Source: Flavobacteriales bacterium UBA7325 | GTDB lineage: Bacteria > Bacteroidota > Bacteroidia > Flavobacteriales_D > Crocinitomicaceae | Reading direction: 5' to 3' | NCBI GenBank assembly: GCA_002471375.1 | Contig: DKPV01000087.1 | Span: forward strand, 26,627-63,083 | Length of the DNA stretch: 36,457 nt | In this document: piece after piece, positions 7,479 through 16,203 of the stretch | How positions within the stretch are numbered: position 1 is the first letter of the stretch | Layout: the number at the start of each line of letters is the position of its first letter | Position numbers and translations under genes: made by a program | Notes under the pieces: generated by a model | The model's database searches: none | What the model saw: only the letters and a program-made list of their open reading frames with translations | What the model was told of the DNA's origin: nothing

Positions 7479-8373
7479 TGTTGCTTTGCTTGAAGAGGAA
7501 ATCCTTTTCTTTCCTTGTCAAGGATTCGTATCCTGATTTTGATATCTTATCTAGAATCGTATCTACTTGCGCCTGTCTATCAGAGTTCTCCTCGTTGTAC
7601 TGTTCATCCGTTTTCATACGGTTATTTCCTTTGGTCTTCTTCATTTTAGGCTTAGAGTTCTTCTTAAATAAACGCATAAACCACTCTCCAAATTGTTGTC
7701 CCATAGTGATAATGTTACTTGGGCTACTAAGTTGCTGAACTGATATTAATCCGAGTGTAGCTCCTCCTAGGTGGGCGAAATGAGCAATTCCATCGTCCAT
7801 GCCAATGTTGACGAAATCCTTAAGGAAAAAGACTCCCGCTATCAAGAACATCGGTACTGGGAGTACACCGAACAAATTAACTTTGAAGCTAGGTTTGTGA
7901 GCTGCAATAGCCACCATGACAGCCATTACCGCGCCGGATGCACCAATTACAGGGTGGGGTGTTAATCCTGGGAATAACTGTGCGATAAGTTCAAAGATGC
8001 CACCGAAGAGGCCACCGAGCAGGTAGGTATATAAAAGTCTTTTTTGACTGAAGAACATTAGGAATATCTTCCCTGAGAACCATAAGAAAATCATATTCGA
8101 GAGAATATGAAAGAACTCTATGTGTGCAAACATGTGCGTGAACAAGCCCCAAGGATGTCTTATGAAAGCAGCAGGAGAGGTTTGTAGGTAAAAGATATCA
8201 CCAATTAACTCAAGTACCGTAAGGCTAGACTGACCCAATGACAACCTCACCAATGCATTAATAATGCTGATGAGTAGAAATGCTATGAGGTTGACAAATA
8301 TCAACTTCACAACAATTCCACCAGACTTATACTGATGTTTTAGTTCATCTAAGAAAGTGCGTTGTGTCTGCAT
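7468..8373 (-). CDS. Rhomboid intramembrane serine protease with C-terminal tail (DUF6576-like)
   Basis: A 301-residue rhomboid. HILSN (about residues 89-93) supplies the conserved His/Asn of TM2, GASGA holds the nucleophile Ser146, and AHFAHLGGA holds the catalytic His201. About six transmembrane helices are predicted by eye. A hydrophilic tail of about 80 residues follows, rich in Lys and ending in a conserved-looking helix with LTRKEKDFLF, as often seen in Bacteroidota rhomboids. It cleaves transmembrane segments of substrate proteins in the inner membrane; the substrates are unknown. The ATG at 8373 abuts the stop codon of the second rhomboid gene with no spacer, and its own end overlaps the EEP gene. 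Confidence 0.92.
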   Translation of the reverse strand: MQTQRTFLDELKHQYKSGGIVVKLIFVNLIAFLLISIINALVRLSLGQSSLTVLELIGDIFYLQTSPAAFIRHPWGLFTHMFAHIEFFHILSNMIFLWFSGKIFLMFFSQKRLLYTYLLGGLFGGIFELIAQLFPGLTPHPVIGASGAVMAVMVAIAAHKPSFKVNLFGVLPVPMFLIAGVFFLKDFVNIGMDDGIAHFAHLGGATLGLISVQQLSSPSNIITMGQQFGEWFMRLFKKNSKPKMKKTKGNNRMKTDEQYNEENSDRQAQVDTILDKISKSGYESLTRKEKDFLFKQSNNGK

Positions 8374-9147
8374 CTAGATAAAGTTTTTTCCTTTTTTACG
8401 CCAAATTAATACAATGATAATGCCGACGATTGCGCCTCCGACATGGGCAAGATGTGCTACTCCGTCGTTTGAAGGTCGAATACTATTGTAAACCTCATAG
8501 AGGAAATAGGCCCCAATAAGATATTTTGCCTTGATTGGTACAGGGATAAACATGATCTGCATAGGGGTGTTTGGGAATAAAATTGCAAATCCAGCAAGTA
8601 AACCGAATAGCGCGCCAGATGCACCAACCATACTACTAACCTCTAAATCAGCGTATCTCTGCATAGCTGTAGGTAGTCCATTGAAATAGAGGCTTTGTCG
8701 AGAGCCTTGGATTATTTCTTCTTGGAACATTTCAAATGAAGATCTGCCTATGTCAAGAAAGGATTGATTGGCAATAATTTCGGATTTAAGCTGCATCAAC
8801 TGCCATGCTCCAATCGAGTTGTACAAGGCAAACGCTCCTAGACCGCTGGCAAAATAAACGATAAAGTACTTTTTAGCGCCCCAAATTCTTTCTAAATGTG
8901 CGCCAATCATAACCAAAATTAGCATGTTGAAAAGAATGTGAAAAATTCCACTCTGACTATGCATGAACATGTGAGTGATTATTTGATAAGGCTCAAACAG
9001 TTCAGATGTCACATAATGCGCGGAAAGCCAATATCCAAGATCGGTTCCACTGCTGGCTAGCACCATAGTAACGATGTACATTGTCACGTTGAGAAGAAGC
9101 AGGTTCTTCGTTACAGGTGGCATATTTCCAAATATGTTATTAAACAT
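8374..9147 (-). CDS. Rhomboid intramembrane serine protease
   Basis: A 257-residue rhomboid with a different architecture from its neighbour. FHILFNM is the TM2 motif, GASGALFGLLAGFAIL contains Ser177, and AHLAHVGGA contains His235. A long loop (about residues 112-172) separates TM3 from the catalytic TM4 and includes polar and aromatic residues; it could shape substrate entry (inference). The C-terminus ends soon after the last helix with a basic tail. The gene lies 3 bp after mutL and directly before the other rhomboid. Adjacent non-identical rhomboids beside mutL recur in Flavobacteriia, as far as I recall. Confidence 0.92.
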   Translation of the reverse strand: MFNNIFGNMPPVTKNLLLLNVTMYIVTMVLASSGTDLGYWLSAHYVTSELFEPYQIITHMFMHSQSGIFHILFNMLILVMIGAHLERIWGAKKYFIVYFASGLGAFALYNSIGAWQLMQLKSEIIANQSFLDIGRSSFEMFQEEIIQGSRQSLYFNGLPTAMQRYADLEVSSMVGASGALFGLLAGFAILFPNTPMQIMFIPVPIKAKYLIGAYFLYEVYNSIRPSNDGVAHLAHVGGAIVGIIIVLIWRKKGKNFI

Positions 9148-9150
9148 ATA

Positions 9151-10998
9151 CTAAGTAAATTTTTGTTCAATGACATCCATGTTTAGGGTATCAATTATTT
9201 TTTTATTTCCTGGAGTGAACATGTGATTCTCACATTGGAACAAACGCTCAATTAAGCTTTCAATTGCCTCTTTAGTATCCAAATTCAATCGACGAAGTGA
9301 AGCTGATCTAGAAATAGAATGAACGAGCTCGTGAGCGATATCTCCTTTATCTATGTCGCGATGTGCTATGGCTTCGATTACATGATTTAATCCTGATTGA
9401 ATGGTTTCATCTTGCAAGACACTTGGGACAGCCTCCAGATGCAGTTCTCCTTTCGTAACCGTGCCCTTAAAGCCTAGCTGCTGAAGCATTGATTGGTTCT
9501 CCTTCCATGCTGAGCACTCATTTTTTGAGAGTTCTTTCTCTAGCGGAAATAATAGAATTTGAGATTCTATCGGGTTAGATATAAAGCTGTTAATCATACT
9601 TGAGTAAATGATTTGTTCATGTGCCCTTTTAGCATGAATGACCATAAACCCCGACTTACTTGGAGCAAGAATGTAATTGCCTTTTACGATAAACTGAGAT
9701 CCTGTTGGGTTTGATTCTTGAGGGATCAGTTTTGGTTCTGATTCTGTTGTTGAAACTTCTTCTTCAATACTATAAAAATTAGCCCAATCCTCTGATTTAG
9801 CAGTGTCATTTCCGAAGCCCTCACTTTTAATAGCTTTCGAAAAATTGTCTGATTTTCTTCCTCCTTCTGATGGCGTTAGTTTATTAGTGGAGGTGAATGG
9901 GTTGTAGGTTGGGTTTACTTGTATTTGAGGTTCAACAGGAGTTTGTGTTCGAACTGTTGCCGGAATGTCAAAACTCGTTTCACGCTCAAAATCAAGCGTT
10001 GGAGCAATATTATATTTACCTAAAGCCTGTCGGATGCTACTTAAAAGAATAGAGTAGATGTACTTTTCCTCTTCGAATTTTATTTCAGTTTTTGTTGGGT
10101 GAACGTTAACATCGATTTTACCTGCGTCCACTTCCAGGAATATAAAGTAACTCGGAAAATATCGATCTTTCAGTAAGCCTTCGAATGCCTTAGATATGGC
10201 ATGATTAAAGAAACCACTTTTGAAAAACCTATTGTTTACAAAGAAATATTGCTCGCCACGTGTTTTTCTTGAAAACTCAGGCTTTAGTGCATAGCCTGTG
10301 AGTTTTACAATATCACTTGTTTCTTCAATGGGTATAAGTCTATCGTTGGATTTTTTTCCCATGATATCCACAACTCGCTTCCTAAGAACTCCAGGAGTTA
10401 AACAGTGAATTTCTTTATCGTTGTGAAGTAACGTGAAATGAACTTCTGGATGAGCGAGTGCTACGCGTTCAAATTCATCATTAATATGCCTAAATTCAAC
10501 TTGATCTGATTTTAAAAAATTGCGTCTTGCCGGGACATTGTAGAATAAGTTTTTAACCTGGAATGATGTCCCTGTCGGAGTTACCGCTTCTTCTTTTGAA
10601 ATGATTTTGCTTCCTTCAATCTCAACACAGACACTAGTACTGTCTATCTCACGCTTCGTGTTCATTTGTACATGAGCAATTGCCGCGATCGAAGCTAAAG
10701 CCTCACCTCTAAACCCTTTGGTTGAGAGTGCGAATAGATCATCCGCTTTTCTGACTTTGCTTGTTGCGTGTCGTGCAAAACAAATGTCAGCATCTTCAGG
10801 GCTCATGCCACAGCCGTTATCCACAACTTGAATGAGAGATTTTCCAGCGTCCTTAATATTGACCTCAATTTTTGTTGCTTGAGCATCAATGGCATTTTCC
10901 ATTAGCTCCTTTACAACAGAGGCGGGTCGTTGAATAACTTCACCTGCAGCAATTTGATTTGCAATGTGATCGGGTAAGAGTTGAATAAGATTGCTCAT
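9151..10998 (-). CDS. mutL: DNA mismatch repair protein MutL
   Basis: A 615-residue MutL. The GHKL ATPase half is fully conserved: ELMENAIDA with the catalytic Glu31 and Asn35, DNGCGM (60-65), RHATSK (76-81), KGFRGEAL (94-101), and the NVHPTK element near 298-303. A linker of about 100 residues rich in Ser/Thr/Glu follows, then the dimerisation domain (about 430-615). The metal-dependent nicking motif DQHA(X)2E(X)4E of endonuclease-type MutL is not intact. The aligned stretch is HAKRAHEQIIYS, so D, Q and H are lost and the last Glu is Ser; the CPHGRP element is also replaced (FTPGNKK). The protein should still couple mismatch recognition to downstream steps, but nicking is doubtful. It is second in a minus-strand run, 7 bp after the 107-aa gene. 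Confidence 0.95.
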   Translation of the reverse strand: MSNLIQLLPDHIANQIAAGEVIQRPASVVKELMENAIDAQATKIEVNIKDAGKSLIQVVDNGCGMSPEDADICFARHATSKVRKADDLFALSTKGFRGEALASIAAIAHVQMNTKREIDSTSVCVEIEGSKIISKEEAVTPTGTSFQVKNLFYNVPARRNFLKSDQVEFRHINDEFERVALAHPEVHFTLLHNDKEIHCLTPGVLRKRVVDIMGKKSNDRLIPIEETSDIVKLTGYALKPEFSRKTRGEQYFFVNNRFFKSGFFNHAISKAFEGLLKDRYFPSYFIFLEVDAGKIDVNVHPTKTEIKFEEEKYIYSILLSSIRQALGKYNIAPTLDFERETSFDIPATVRTQTPVEPQIQVNPTYNPFTSTNKLTPSEGGRKSDNFSKAIKSEGFGNDTAKSEDWANFYSIEEEVSTTESEPKLIPQESNPTGSQFIVKGNYILAPSKSGFMVIHAKRAHEQIIYSSMINSFISNPIESQILLFPLEKELSKNECSAWKENQSMLQQLGFKGTVTKGELHLEAVPSVLQDETIQSGLNHVIEAIAHRDIDKGDIAHELVHSISRSASLRRLNLDTKEAIESLIERLFQCENHMFTPGNKKIIDTLNMDVIEQKFT

Positions 10999-11005
10999 GA
11001 ACGGA

Positions 11006-11329
11006 TTACCACAGTTTATTCACGATGGAATCAATGTCATCCATGCCATTAAAAACTAGGTACCCCAATGCTAGAATAGCTCCAATTAAAAGCAGTATTC
11101 GCATGTTCGATGTTTTTTGCTCTCTTTTTCGATAGTCTGCGCGTGAAAATTCGTGACGTAAATTTCCTCGAAGAATAACCTTTCTCTCTTCGTCAGACAT
11201 TTCACCATTCTGGAGCTTTTTATATTGATCCTTCTTTTCTGCTAAACGTTCTTTTCTCTCATCATAATACATGGGAGTGTAACCGAAGCGCTTATGCTCA
11301 ATAGTCTTATTTAAAAATCGAAATTTCAT
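11006..11329 (-). CDS. Conserved small membrane protein encoded upstream of mutL
   Basis: A 107-residue protein with a very charged N-terminal two-thirds (Arg/Lys/Glu-rich, with YDERKERLAEKKDQYKKL) and a single transmembrane helix near residues 77-94 (RILLLIGAILALGYLVF). The short C-terminus is DDIDSIVNKLW. It has no signal peptide. Proteins with this layout occur beside mutL in other Bacteroidota, as far as I recall, but no function is known to me. It is the first gene of the mutL run, with a TAnnTTTG element about 10 bases before its ATG, and the stop lies 7 bp from the mutL start. Confidence 0.78.
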   Translation of the reverse strand: MKFRFLNKTIEHKRFGYTPMYYDERKERLAEKKDQYKKLQNGEMSDEERKVILRGNLRHEFSRADYRKREQKTSNMRILLLIGAILALGYLVFNGMDDIDSIVNKLW

Positions 11330-11338
11330 TTTGCCTTA

Positions 11339-11346
11339 CAAATTTA
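11339..11346 (-). promoter_or_regulatory. Promoter -7 element for the mutL gene run
   Basis: On the minus strand the octamer reads TAAATTTG, an exact TAnnTTTG match, 9 bases before the ATG at 11329. A TTTG lies 16 bases further upstream (11366-11363 on the minus strand), close to the usual 17-23 base spacing. Such a short distance to the start codon implies a very short leader. Confidence 0.42.
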
Positions 11347-11501
11347 ACAAATATTCTTAGTGCAAATTCGTTAATAAAGGTCAAAAATTGTACCTAGATA
11401 TACATGGCTGACAGATCGTCATTCAATCCTCATGAAAGTTATTGATGAGTCCAATGTGGATAAGTTAACAAGTTCATAGAGAAATGTCGATACTCAACGC
11501 C

Positions 11502-11509
11502 TATTTTTG
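11502..11509 (+). promoter_or_regulatory. Promoter -7 element for the GH3/bshA operon
   Basis: TATTTTTG matches TAnnTTTG exactly. Transcription would start only a few bases downstream, at or after the ATG at 11514, which argues that translation of the next gene begins at the second in-frame ATG at 11529. No clear -33 TTTG is seen at the right spacing. Confidence 0.4.
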
Positions 11510-11528
11510 ATAAATGACTCGCCTGTTT

Positions 11529-14429
11529 ATGATTAGAATTCTCTCTTTCGTTTTTTTAGCCACAGCCGGAATAATTTCCTTATCAATTATCGATAGTGAA
11601 GAAGAGGCAATTGCTGTCCCGCCAGTGAGTCAGTCGGCTTGGGTAGAAGCGAAACTTGGTAAGATGACCTTGGAAGAGAAGATTGGTCAGTTTTTCATGC
11701 TTGCTGCATATTCAAATAAAGGTGAGAATCATTTTGCATCATTGGATTCTGCAATTACCATGAACCATGTTGGGGGACTTATCTTTTTCCAAGGACAACG
11801 AATCAACTTGAAATCTGTAATTAATCGCTTTCAGGCCAAGGCGAAAACTCCGCTTCTTATTGGGATGGACGCTGAATGGGGGGTGCAAATGAGGCTTTAT
11901 GGAGAAGATAGGTTCCCTTACAACTATACCTTGGGAGCTGCAGATGACTCAAAGTTGACGAAGGAAATTTCTCAAATGATTGCTCAAGAGTGTCGAGAGC
12001 TTGGGATCCATATGAATTTTGCGCCTGTTGCAGATGTGAATAGTAACCCGAAGAATCCGGTAATTGGATTTCGCTCATACGGCGAAAATCCAGCTAGAGT
12101 ATCCTTGCATGTTAAGGCAAGCGTGCAGGGAATGGAATCTCAGGGAGTTTTGACAAGCATTAAACATTTTCCGGGGCATGGAGATACCGATCTAGATTCG
12201 CACTACGACTTACCACTGGTGGATAACTCTTATGAGCACATCGATGCAATTGATTTTGCGCCATTCCGCTCTGGGATTAAAGCTGGAGCTAGTAGTGTAA
12301 TGATCGGTCATCTGAATGTTCCTGCCCTAGATTCGACGGGTACACCGAGTAGCTTGAGTTCAGAAGTGATTCGTAGGTACTTAAAACAAGAGTTAGGATT
12401 CAGAGGCTTGGTTATTAGTGATGCGCTGAACATGAAGTCTGTTTCCGATCGCTATGGCAAGACTGAAGTTGTTGTCAAAGCATTTCAGGCAGGTTGTGAC
12501 ATATTACTTTTCCCTGAGAGTGTATCCGAGGCTATCGCTGCGATCAAAGCTAAGGTGATCAGTGGGGAGATAACTGAAGAAGAAATTAATAATCGTTGTA
12601 GACGTGTACTTGATGCGAAATACAAAGCGGTTGTTTCTCCAAAGAAGTACAAATCATTTTCTGAATTCGAAATTGAATTTGCTAAGAAGCAAGTTTATGA
12701 AAAGGCTATAGTAGTATTAAAAAATGAGAATGAGACGTTTCCTATAAAGCGCTTTGATCAAAAGATAGCCTGCGTGAGTATTGGAATTCACACTAACCCG
12801 CTTAAGGAATCCATGGACCTTATTGCTCCTGTTGATCATTATCATTTTTTCACGATAGAGGAAGCAAAGGAACGATTCAAGGATAAGTTAGAAGAGTATG
12901 ATTTAATCATCACGTCGATTCATTGTAACACTGTTCGATCAAGAAATGAATACGGAATGCCAAAGGGATGGAAGGCATGGCTGAATGCTATCCCGGAGTC
13001 GAAGAAAAGCACACTATTACTTTTTGGAAATCCCATGGCTATTTCTGAATTTGATGATTATAATGTTGATGCAGTAGTTGTCGGGTATGAAAATCACAAG
13101 TTCGCTCTTGATAGAATGGGCCAGCTATTGATGGGGACATTTGCTTCAGATGGATCATTGCCAATCACACTTAATGAGAAATATCGGAGAGATCATGGTG
13201 TTAAGGTTCCTTGGGCAGGAAGGTTGAAGGAGTCTCAGCCGGAAGAACTCGGAATCAGCCGCAATAAATTGAAGGAGATTGATCGAATTGCTGAACGCGG
13301 AATTCGTGAGGGGGCTTTCCCGGGCTGTCAGGTTCTAGTAGCTGTTCAAGGCAAGGTGATATTACGTAAATCGTATGGATATCATACTTTTGACGAGGAA
13401 CGTCCTGTTCAGAACAATGATTTGTACGACATCGCATCAATAACAAAAGTAGCTGCGTCCACAGCCTCATTGATGGTACTCAACTCTAGAGATCAATTTT
13501 CATTGAATGATAGATTAGGAGATCACCTCCATGCACTTACTGATAGCACGCAATATGCGAAGATCTTAATGCGTGACATGCTGACACACCAAGCCGGATT
13601 GGTACCCTGGATACCATTCTACGTGAAGACCTTGTCGAATGGGAACCTGAATCCCAATTGGTATTCTTCGGCAAAATCAGCAACAATGAATACTCCCGTA
13701 GGGACAGATCTTTGGATGAAAGGTGCCTATACGGATATCATCTATCAAAGAATATTGAGTTCACCTTTAAAATCGAGAAGATATAAGTACTCGGATTTGG
13801 GCTACTATTTTGTTCGAAAAATAATCCAAGAGAAATCTGGAAAGCAACTTGATGATTTCGCAATGGATGAATTGTATTTACCAATGGGACTGAAACATTT
13901 GAGGTATAATCCGTTGGATCATTTTTCATTAAAAGAAATTACGCCAACAGAAAATGATACAATATTCAGAAAGCAATTAGTTCATGGTTATGTGCATGAC
14001 CAAGGAGCAGCAATGATCGGTGGAGTTGGAGGTCACGCGGGTCTTTTCTCGAATGCAAGTGACTTAGCAGGACTAATGCAGATGTTTCTGAATAAAGGCT
14101 CTTATGGAGGCGTTCAATACGTAGATCCGGAGGTTATTTCGGAATACACGAAATGTCAGTACTGTCCAAAAAATAGAAGAGGGGCAGGTTTTGACAAGCC
14201 AACTGTAAATCGCAAAGGCGGTCCCACTACTAATAAGGTTTCTTTAGCCAGTTATGGGCATTCAGGATTTACTGGGACATTAGTTTGGGCCGACCCGACG
14301 CATGAAGTTAACTACGTCTTTCTTTCTAACCGTGTTTATCCAAATGCGGAGAACTGGAAGATCATTAGTATGAATATTAGAACAGACATTCAGCGCGTAA
14401 TATATGAAGCATTAGAACAGGCAAATTAA
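11529..14429 (+). CDS. GH3 beta-N-acetylhexosaminidase fused to a serine beta-lactamase-like domain
   Basis: A bifunctional envelope protein of 966 residues from ATG 11529; an ATG at 11514 would give 971 and overlaps the predicted transcription start. In 971-numbering, residues 7-26 are a hydrophobic signal sequence. Residues 45-370 are a GH3 barrel with KHFPGHGDTDLDSH (217-230, the NagZ-type His/Asp dyad) and nucleophile Asp303 in VISDALNM. A GH3 C-terminal sandwich follows to about 560. Residues 580-971 are a class C beta-lactamase/DD-peptidase fold with SITK (Ser642, Lys645), YSD (759-761) and HSG (916-918). The first domain should remove GlcNAc from muropeptides; the second may cleave peptides, esters or D-amino acids. 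Both active sites look intact. Such fusions are known in Bacteroidota; the second substrate is unknown. Confidence 0.9.
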   Translation: MIRILSFVFLATAGIISLSIIDSEEEAIAVPPVSQSAWVEAKLGKMTLEEKIGQFFMLAAYSNKGENHFASLDSAITMNHVGGLIFFQGQRINLKSVINRFQAKAKTPLLIGMDAEWGVQMRLYGEDRFPYNYTLGAADDSKLTKEISQMIAQECRELGIHMNFAPVADVNSNPKNPVIGFRSYGENPARVSLHVKASVQGMESQGVLTSIKHFPGHGDTDLDSHYDLPLVDNSYEHIDAIDFAPFRSGIKAGASSVMIGHLNVPALDSTGTPSSLSSEVIRRYLKQELGFRGLVISDALNMKSVSDRYGKTEVVVKAFQAGCDILLFPESVSEAIAAIKAKVISGEITEEEINNRCRRVLDAKYKAVVSPKKYKSFSEFEIEFAKKQVYEKAIVVLKNENETFPIKRFDQKIACVSIGIHTNPLKESMDLIAPVDHYHFFTIEEAKERFKDKLEEYDLIITSIHCNTVRSRNEYGMPKGWKAWLNAIPESKKSTLLLFGNPMAISEFDDYNVDAVVVGYENHKFALDRMGQLLMGTFASDGSLPITLNEKYRRDHGVKVPWAGRLKESQPEELGISRNKLKEIDRIAERGIREGAFPGCQVLVAVQGKVILRKSYGYHTFDEERPVQNNDLYDIASITKVAASTASLMVLNSRDQFSLNDRLGDHLHALTDSTQYAKILMRDMLTHQAGLVPWIPFYVKTLSNGNLNPNWYSSAKSATMNTPVGTDLWMKGAYTDIIYQRILSSPLKSRRYKYSDLGYYFVRKIIQEKSGKQLDDFAMDELYLPMGLKHLRYNPLDHFSLKEITPTENDTIFRKQLVHGYVHDQGAAMIGGVGGHAGLFSNASDLAGLMQMFLNKGSYGGVQYVDPEVISEYTKCQYCPKNRRGAGFDKPTVNRKGGPTTNKVSLASYGHSGFTGTLVWADPTHEVNYVFLSNRVYPNAENWKIISMNIRTDIQRVIYEALEQAN

Positions 14430-15037
14430 TGAGTCGTAAATGGATTTTCATTGTATCATTGCTCTTCATCGCACTTTGCGGTGTTGTTATTGCTGTATTT
14501 CTTCCCATTCATGAAGTCCGTGCGGATACGATTAATTGGCAGCTTGATGATTTTGCATTCAAACTATTGCCGGTAGCTGATGTTTCCATACCCATATTTT
14601 CGATCACTTACGGCTCAATTGCCTTGTACATAATTGGTAATAACAAACGGCCAATGTATTTAAGTAAGGCGTTCTTCTCCTATGGCATTTTGCTACTTAT
14701 GCGCATTATCACTTTGAGCGTAATCCCACTGAAGGAGCCAGACTCAATTGTTTTATTGGAAGATCCTTTTCTAAATAATATCATTTATAGCTCAACTAAC
14801 GTCGGAGATTTAATCAATGCGGATTTGTTCTTCAGCGGGCATACGGCATTACTTTTTGGTATTTATTTCTTGAGTGGAAGGAAGCTTTTTTATCTTATTC
14901 TTGGAGTTATTCTAGCTCTACTACTTCTCATTCAGCGTGTTCATTATTCTGTAGATATTATTGGTGCAGTTATCTTTGCATATATAGCTGTAAGAATATC
15001 AGAATATCTCGTCTTAAGACTAAGTAAACGCTCTTAA
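14429..15037 (+). CDS. Sphingomyelin-synthase-like PAP2 membrane phosphotransferase
   Basis: A 202-residue protein with about six transmembrane helices. The catalytic elements are FFSGHTA (His138) and HYSVDIIGA (His172, Asp176), the H-H-D triad of the PAP2_C/sphingomyelin synthase group. That group moves a phospho-headgroup between lipids or hydrolyses lipid phosphates. Sphingolipids occur in some Bacteroidota, so a headgroup-transfer role is possible; an undecaprenyl-diphosphate or lipid phosphate phosphatase is an equal alternative. The ATG shares one base with the stop of the GH3 fusion gene (TAATG), so the genes are translationally coupled. The next gene, bshA, starts 38 bp downstream. 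Confidence 0.78.
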   Translation: MSRKWIFIVSLLFIALCGVVIAVFLPIHEVRADTINWQLDDFAFKLLPVADVSIPIFSITYGSIALYIIGNNKRPMYLSKAFFSYGILLLMRIITLSVIPLKEPDSIVLLEDPFLNNIIYSSTNVGDLINADLFFSGHTALLFGIYFLSGRKLFYLILGVILALLLLIQRVHYSVDIIGAVIFAYIAVRISEYLVLRLSKRS

Positions 15038-15075
15038 ATAACTATTTTCGGGCAAAGAATTTAACTATTAAAAGA

Positions 15076-16197
15076 ATGAAGATCGGCATTGTTTTGTACC
15101 CGACATTTGGAGGAAGTGGAGTTGTAGCGACAGAATTGGGTAAATCCTTAGCTTCTAAGGGGCATGAAATTCATTTTATTACGTATTCACAGCCAGTCCG
15201 TTTAGGGGCTTTTCGAGTGAATATTGCCTATCACGAAGTTTCAGTTTCAGATTACCCTCTTTTTGAGCATTCTCCATATGAGACTGTATTGGCAAGTAAA
15301 ATGGTAGATGTTGTTAAGCGTGAAAAATTGGATCTATTACACGTTCATTATGCGATTCCACATGCATCTGCAGCTTACATGGCTAAGATGATTTTAAATC
15401 GTCAGGGAATTGATATTCCATTTGTTACAACTTTGCATGGTACTGATATTACTTTAGTAGGAAAGGATGCATCTTTCGAGCCAGTGATTACCTTTTGTCT
15501 TAATGAGTCTGATGCTGTTACAGCAGTTTCTAAAAGTTTGAGAGAAGATACGTATTCTCATTTTTCGACTCAACGGCACATAGAGGTTATTCCTAATTTT
15601 ATACCTTATCAAGCTGACTACACTCTTCCAGAGCCAAATGTTCGCAAAAAATATGCTCGTTCGGATGAACGTATACTTTGCCACATATCTAATTTTAGAA
15701 GAGTCAAAAGAGTAGAGGATGTCCTACGAGTTTTCAAGAAGGTGAATGATAAAATTCCATCGAAATTGCTTCTCGTTGGAGATGGTCCAGAAAGGTATAA
15801 ACTTGAAGAGTTATGTGCTGAGCTTCACCTGTGTGATCGCGTAAGATTCTTAGGTAAAATTTCAGATACTTTGGAAATGCTCAAAATAGCGGATTTGTTT
15901 CTACTGCCTTCTGAAACAGAGAGCTTTGGATTGGTGGCGCTTGAAGCTATGGCTGTTGGCGTGCCCGTTGTATCGTCAAATACTGGAGGTATCCCAGAAG
16001 TTAATGTTCATGGAGTGTCGGGCTACCTCTCAAATGTTGGAGACGTAGATGATATGGCACTTAACGGTATAAAAATACTTAAAAATCAAGATGTATTAAA
16101 CCAATTTAGGAAAAACGCGCAGGAAAGAGCTCGACAATTTGAGCTCGATTCTATCGTTACGAAATATGAGGCAGTTTATAAATCACTAATAAATTAA
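15076..16197 (+). CDS. bshA: N-acetyl-alpha-D-glucosaminyl L-malate synthase BshA
   Basis: A 373-residue GT4 glycosyltransferase. The N-terminus MKIGIVLYPTFGGSGVVATELG is the BshA form, with the glycine-rich loop GGSGVV at 12-17. TTLHGTDITLVG and SETESFGLVALEAMAVGVPVVSS (EX7E region) are also as in BshA. The enzyme joins GlcNAc from UDP-GlcNAc to L-malate, the first step of bacillithiol synthesis; bshB and bshC are not in this window. It lies in the same plus-strand run as the GH3 fusion and the PAP2-like gene, and the DUF6370 gene starts 6 bp after its stop. A weak promoter-like TATTTTCG at 15043-15050 may allow extra transcription. Confidence 0.94.
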   Translation: MKIGIVLYPTFGGSGVVATELGKSLASKGHEIHFITYSQPVRLGAFRVNIAYHEVSVSDYPLFEHSPYETVLASKMVDVVKREKLDLLHVHYAIPHASAAYMAKMILNRQGIDIPFVTTLHGTDITLVGKDASFEPVITFCLNESDAVTAVSKSLREDTYSHFSTQRHIEVIPNFIPYQADYTLPEPNVRKKYARSDERILCHISNFRRVKRVEDVLRVFKKVNDKIPSKLLLVGDGPERYKLEELCAELHLCDRVRFLGKISDTLEMLKIADLFLLPSETESFGLVALEAMAVGVPVVSSNTGGIPEVNVHGVSGYLSNVGDVDDMALNGIKILKNQDVLNQFRKNAQERARQFELDSIVTKYEAVYKSLIN

Positions 16198-16203
16198 ATT
16201 ATC

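Noticed and set aside
11405..11450. Imperfect stem in the mutL-GH3 intergenic region (TCATTCAAT with ATTGATGA)
   Set aside because: The arms need a bulge and have low GC content; no terminator or RNA family pattern is seen.
11455..11463. TGTGGATAA, a perfect DnaA-box sequence, between the mutL run and the GH3 operon
   Set aside because: Only one copy was noticed, no AT-rich unwinding repeats or dnaA/dnaN genes are near, and about one match to this 9-mer is expected by chance in a window of this size.
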